This document shows, piece after piece, positions 39,946 to 42,882 of a stretch of 42,882 nt of DNA. The position numbers and the translations under genes were made by a program. The notes below the pieces were generated by a model. It saw only the letters and a list, made by a program, of their open reading frames with translations, had not been told where the DNA came from and made no database searches. This DNA is from a virus: positions 1-42,882 of the IMG/VR virus record IMGVR_UViG_3300045950_000316. One strand, given 5' to 3'. Numbering within the stretch: the first letter of the stretch is position 1; each line of letters begins with the position of its first letter.

Positions 39946-40779
39946 ATGAAAAAGAGCAAGTCACGCGCAGCTACTGAAGTCCATCCTGATCAGATCAGAA
40001 CGATAGAGATCAGTCACATCAGGACACACTCCACGTTCGTGGAATTGCTTCCCGTTGACGAGGACCTCCTGGCAAAGATGATCGAGGTCATGCGCGCTGA
40101 GGGCTTTTACCAATCAGAGCCTGTTGTCCTGGCGAAGTGGAAGGGACTGGAAGAGCCCGTACTCATAGACGGCCACATGCGTATTCGGGCCGCTTCTGAA
40201 GCCGGAATTACCCACGTTCCCTGCGTGACTGTAGAATTCTCCAATGAAATGGAGGCGTTGCAACATGCGGTGAACCTCCAGGCTGTGCGCAGGAGAACCA
40301 CGGATGGGGCTTTTTATCGGCTCTGCTGCCAGTACGACGCGCTGATGGACTGTGGCGGCGACCGACGGAGTGAAGGGGCAAAATCAAAAATGCAACGTTG
40401 CAAACTTGATCGGGGATTCTCCGCTTCGGCCCGAAGGACCGCGCAGCTCATAGGCTGCCACTACCGAAAGGTGGATAAAATCCGGAAGATCCGCAGGGAC
40501 GGTTGGCCTGAAATCCAGGACGCGGTACGAAATGACCAATGCTCCATCAACAGAGCGTACAGGTTGATTCGCGACATGGAGATCGGCGAAGACGACGCGA
40601 AAGGCAAACCGAAGCTGACGAACGGGCCGATCAAGGCAGTGAAGTCCGTGCTGAGCGAGGACAACTTCGTTGGCTTGGAAGGGATGGGCGATGACCTCGG
40701 CTCGCTGCTCAATTTGGCTGTTGAGCAGTTCATTGGCGGGCTTCGGGATAAGGAGAGGGCTGAAGCGCGGAAGGATTGA
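39946..40779 (+). CDS. ParB/Srx-like domain protein
   Basis: The product has 277 residues from ATG 39946 with GAGGGGAAG ahead; the in-frame extension to 39838 lacks an RBS. After a basic start, residues about 20-110 fit the ParB N-terminal-like fold: RTIEISHIRTHSTF, EGFYQSEPVVLAKW, and LIDGHMRIRAASEAG (73-87), the box with the GHxR nucleotide-binding signature. A helical region with RTAQLIGCHYRKVDKIRKI (a possible helix-turn-helix) follows at about 165-190. ParB-like proteins in phages serve partition, regulation or nuclease roles. There is no ParA gene beside it, so plasmid-style partition is unlikely. Confidence 0.75.
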   Translation: MKKSKSRAATEVHPDQIRTIEISHIRTHSTFVELLPVDEDLLAKMIEVMRAEGFYQSEPVVLAKWKGLEEPVLIDGHMRIRAASEAGITHVPCVTVEFSNEMEALQHAVNLQAVRRRTTDGAFYRLCCQYDALMDCGGDRRSEGAKSKMQRCKLDRGFSASARRTAQLIGCHYRKVDKIRKIRRDGWPEIQDAVRNDQCSINRAYRLIRDMEIGEDDAKGKPKLTNGPIKAVKSVLSEDNFVGLEGMGDDLGSLLNLAVEQFIGGLRDKERAEARKD

Positions 40780-40820
40780 GAATCGTGTACACGCAGTTCT
40801 TGGAACATAATGAAGGCGCA

Positions 40821-41510
40821 ATGAATAATTCCATTGTTACAAAATATTCGGGTGGGTCAAATAGAGTCTCCGCGAAAACGATCAGCGCTGCTGGAATAGC
40901 AGGCTGGATACTGGCTCTTGCTCTGGCCTTGGCCTTGCAGTTCCCCGGTCTTGGCTTCGGCACGGAAGCGCCAGATCCTCCATCAGGGCAGCCTACCCAG
41001 ATGTGGTCCAAGGTGGATTACGATCCGAAGCTGGCTGATCCGTTCTTCGATTCAAATGAGTGGAGCTGCCCTGATGGTTGTACAATCTGCCAAGAGGGAG
41101 AGCAGCCCTTGAAGCATACAGCCAGGTGCTTTTCCAATTCCTTCGGAAGGAAGCACTTGGTCAGATTTTGTGAAGCCAGATTGCTTGATGTGAACATGAT
41201 CGATCTATTCATCCTTGAGTCTAGTCCCGCGTACGAGGATGCCCTTATTGTTCAAATCAGAAATGGAAGGTTCACCACCCGGTATAAGACCGTTTATAGG
41301 CATGACCCTAGGGACGTAGGCTTGGTATGGACGACGAAACGGCAAGAACTGACTTTAGACAAAAAAGTGTACCAGAAGGGTGACGTGATCAAAGGCAGGA
41401 TTAACTTCGAGTGCCTACAGGAGATAGGTAATCCCAAATATGCGGAAAAAGCGGGTAGTAGTCCCAAATATATCAAGCTCTACGGAGTCTTCAAAACGAT
41501 TATCGAATGA
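40821..41510 (+). CDS. exported protein with N-terminal hydrophobic segment
   Basis: The product has 229 residues from ATG 40821 (AAGG ahead); TTG 40776 would overlap ParB's stop. A hydrophobic segment (GIAGWILALALALALQFPGL, about 25-45) preceded by Arg/Lys is a signal peptide or anchor. Three Cys (CPDGCTIC) follow near residue 77. The C-terminal half is beta-type, with QELTLDKKVYQKGDVIKGRI, and a short repeated PKYxxK element near the end (NPKYAEKAGSSPKYIKLYG). No family is recognised. Base use is more A/T-rich than in the structural genes. It sits 97 bases before a large cell-surface-like gene and could be a periplasmic partner of it. Confidence 0.65.
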   Translation: MNNSIVTKYSGGSNRVSAKTISAAGIAGWILALALALALQFPGLGFGTEAPDPPSGQPTQMWSKVDYDPKLADPFFDSNEWSCPDGCTICQEGEQPLKHTARCFSNSFGRKHLVRFCEARLLDVNMIDLFILESSPAYEDALIVQIRNGRFTTRYKTVYRHDPRDVGLVWTTKRQELTLDKKVYQKGDVIKGRINFECLQEIGNPKYAEKAGSSPKYIKLYGVFKTIIE

Positions 41511-41607
41511 ACAGATGAGAGCATATCACGGCTCTATTTGACGAGGTATCCCTTTCAAATCGTGCCGATACAATGTCTTCTAGTCCGCAACTCAGAGGAG
41601 TTATAAA

Positions 41608-42882
41608 ATGGCCAATCGAGATATACTCATGGTAGTTACTGGAGAGAAGGTGGGCTTCAGTTACCTTTACAACTATCAGAGCTACAAGAGATACGGCCCC
41701 CCTGGGACCAACAGGGACGGCAGCGCGGGAATCTACGGATACCAGCCGGACAAACTAGACACGAAGTTGTACCTCGTCCCAACTTACCGAATGGACTTGT
41801 TTGTCGTGGATATTTGTGGTGACAGGCCGCAGATGAGCAAGGTGGGCGAGTTCGAAGTAGTTCGTTTTGGAATTAGTAATAAGACAGATAGTAACGGTAA
41901 AGATTCCGGATCTGTCTGCGGCTTAAGGATTGGGCCGAATGATGAGTCATTTCTCACCATCAGGGAGTGGGACGGCAAATACGATTCTCAATCTAACCAT
42001 GACGCTCAGGCAGGGGCATGGATTGTCTCGGGTGACTACCTTGTGCATGACGGCTCCGATTCCCCCCGCCTCAAAGATGACTTGTTCGGCGCAAGTGGAT
42101 GTATTGAAGTGTGTGGCCCCGGTCAATGGCAGCGCCTCAATGCTCAAATTTTGAGTCTAAGCTGTTCCAACAGCCTTGAGGAAGTTGCCAGCTCAAAGCA
42201 GTTGAAGATCAAATATCAGGCGGTCGCGAAGTATCCGGGACTATTCACTGACAAGAATATGTTCATTCAGATGGAGTTTGGCGGCAATGAGCCGCCGCTT
42301 TTTGTACCAAGTGATCTTGACTGGGGGCGAGCTGCGTGTTCTGGAAGTAGCGGGGCATGCAGCCTCACAGATCCATGTTGCGACCTGCCTCCGCGACCTG
42401 CCGACGAACCTCAGCCTCGTCGGGACCCATTGACGCTAAACTTGGACGGAAACGGCATCAAGACCGTAGGGATCGATGCCGGAATCTATTTTGATCACGA
42501 CGCTAACGGATTCCAGGAGCTGACCGGTTGGGTTGCCCCGGGAAGCGGGGTCCTGATGCTCGACGTGGATGGCGACGGCAGTCTTGACACAGGCAGGGAA
42601 CTGTTTGGCGACGCCATGACTCTGCCCAACGGCATGCGAGTAGCCAACGGGTTCCAGGCATTGGCGCACTATGACGCCAATGGTGACGGAAAGATAGACG
42701 CTAACGACCCCATCTGGTCTCAATTGAAGGTATGGCATTATGGCGACTACGCTGAGGGCGCGTACGATCCCATCCAGGCAGGCGCGATAAGCGCTCTTGA
42801 TGAGTTGGGCATAACTGCCATATGGCTGGATAACGCGATTACCAACAGAATGGACGACGCAGGCAATACGGAGGTGCGCTCA
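41608..42882 (+). CDS. large secreted-type protein, L,D-transpeptidase-like plus RTX-associated region (partial)
   Basis: The frame opens at ATG 41608 (GAGGAG ahead) and runs open for 425 codons to the window end, so the C-terminus is missing. Around residues 125-165, AWIVSGDYLVHDG ... GASGCIEVCG has His147 and Cys165 17 residues apart, as in L,D-transpeptidase-like folds (HxnSxGC), although the usual SHGC is ASGC here. A Pro-rich linker (PPRPADEPQPRRDP) leads to a region from 273 typical of RTX-associated calcium-binding proteins: LTLNLDGNGIKTVGIDAG, YFDHDANGF, then EF-hand-like DVDGDGSLDTGRE (319-331) and DANGDGKIDAND (356-367). No glycine-rich RTX nonapeptides appear before the edge. It may be an exported effector or surface protein. 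The family call for the C-terminal region is solid; the catalytic domain is inference. Confidence 0.7.
   Translation, partial: MANRDILMVVTGEKVGFSYLYNYQSYKRYGPPGTNRDGSAGIYGYQPDKLDTKLYLVPTYRMDLFVVDICGDRPQMSKVGEFEVVRFGISNKTDSNGKDSGSVCGLRIGPNDESFLTIREWDGKYDSQSNHDAQAGAWIVSGDYLVHDGSDSPRLKDDLFGASGCIEVCGPGQWQRLNAQILSLSCSNSLEEVASSKQLKIKYQAVAKYPGLFTDKNMFIQMEFGGNEPPLFVPSDLDWGRAACSGSSGACSLTDPCCDLPPRPADEPQPRRDPLTLNLDGNGIKTVGIDAGIYFDHDANGFQELTGWVAPGSGVLMLDVDGDGSLDTGRELFGDAMTLPNGMRVANGFQALAHYDANGDGKIDANDPIWSQLKVWHYGDYAEGAYDPIQAGAISALDELGITAIWLDNAITNRMDDAGNTEVRS

Noticed and set aside
41538-41574. TTGACG ... TACAAT as a promoter before the last gene
   Set aside because: The boxes are 25 bases apart, far beyond sigma70 spacing. 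TACAAT alone is not enough.
1-42882. tRNA genes, CRISPR arrays, IS elements, integrase and att sites
   Set aside because: No cloverleaf, spaced repeat array, transposase, recombinase or flanking direct repeat was found by reading. A tRNA scan and an att-site search were not possible here.

Overview
The window reads as most of the genome of a tailed phage (or a prophage) of a Gram-negative host. All supported genes lie on the + strand, packed with 1-25 nt overlaps. The Gram-negative call rests on the lysis block: a Sec-signal endolysin followed by a membrane-anchored i-spanin-like gene and an overlapping lipoprotein o-spanin-like gene. A tail tube and a 1303-residue tape measure are present but no sheath was recognised, so a long non-contractile (siphovirus-like) tail is likely. 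No terminase, integrase, repressor, tRNA, CRISPR array or IS element was recognised, so the window is probably not a complete genome. The host species cannot be named from the sequence.

Layout: 1-4.2 kb holds small genes, an HExxH metallopeptidase, a DnaB-like ATPase, a possible ssDNA-binding protein and an ankyrin-repeat protein, and ends in a clear terminator (4248-4273). 4.4-10.6 kb is the head/neck/tail-tube operon: XkdF-like protease, a scaffold-like protein with a probable nested start, major capsid protein, connectors, tail tube and tail chaperones. 10.6-28.8 kb holds the tape measure, tail-tip proteins and a long run of adhesin/fibre genes, several with duplicated modules. 28.8-33.4 kb is a membrane/coiled-coil protein followed by a glycosylation cassette (GT4, unknown, GT-A, methyltransferase-GT2 fusion). 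33.3-34.9 kb is the lysis cassette. 35.7-39.1 kb unexpectedly holds the portal, a MuF-like head protein and a DNA methyltransferase, far from the rest of the head genes.

39.1-42.9 kb is looser and looks accessory: candidate sigma70-type promoters, a DUF3467-like gene interrupted by a -1 frameshift, a ParB-like protein, a protein with an N-terminal export segment, and the start of a large protein that runs off the window. That last protein combines a putative L,D-transpeptidase-like Cys/His motif with an RTX-associated, EF-hand-rich calcium-binding region. Together with its exported neighbour it is the best candidate for an unusual system (a secreted effector with a periplasmic partner), but this is inference.

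How it fits together: left-end genes for replication, one long structural operon for head, tail and receptor binding, enzymes that could glycosylate virion or host surface, a holin/endolysin/spanin release set, then portal, DNA modification and cargo genes.
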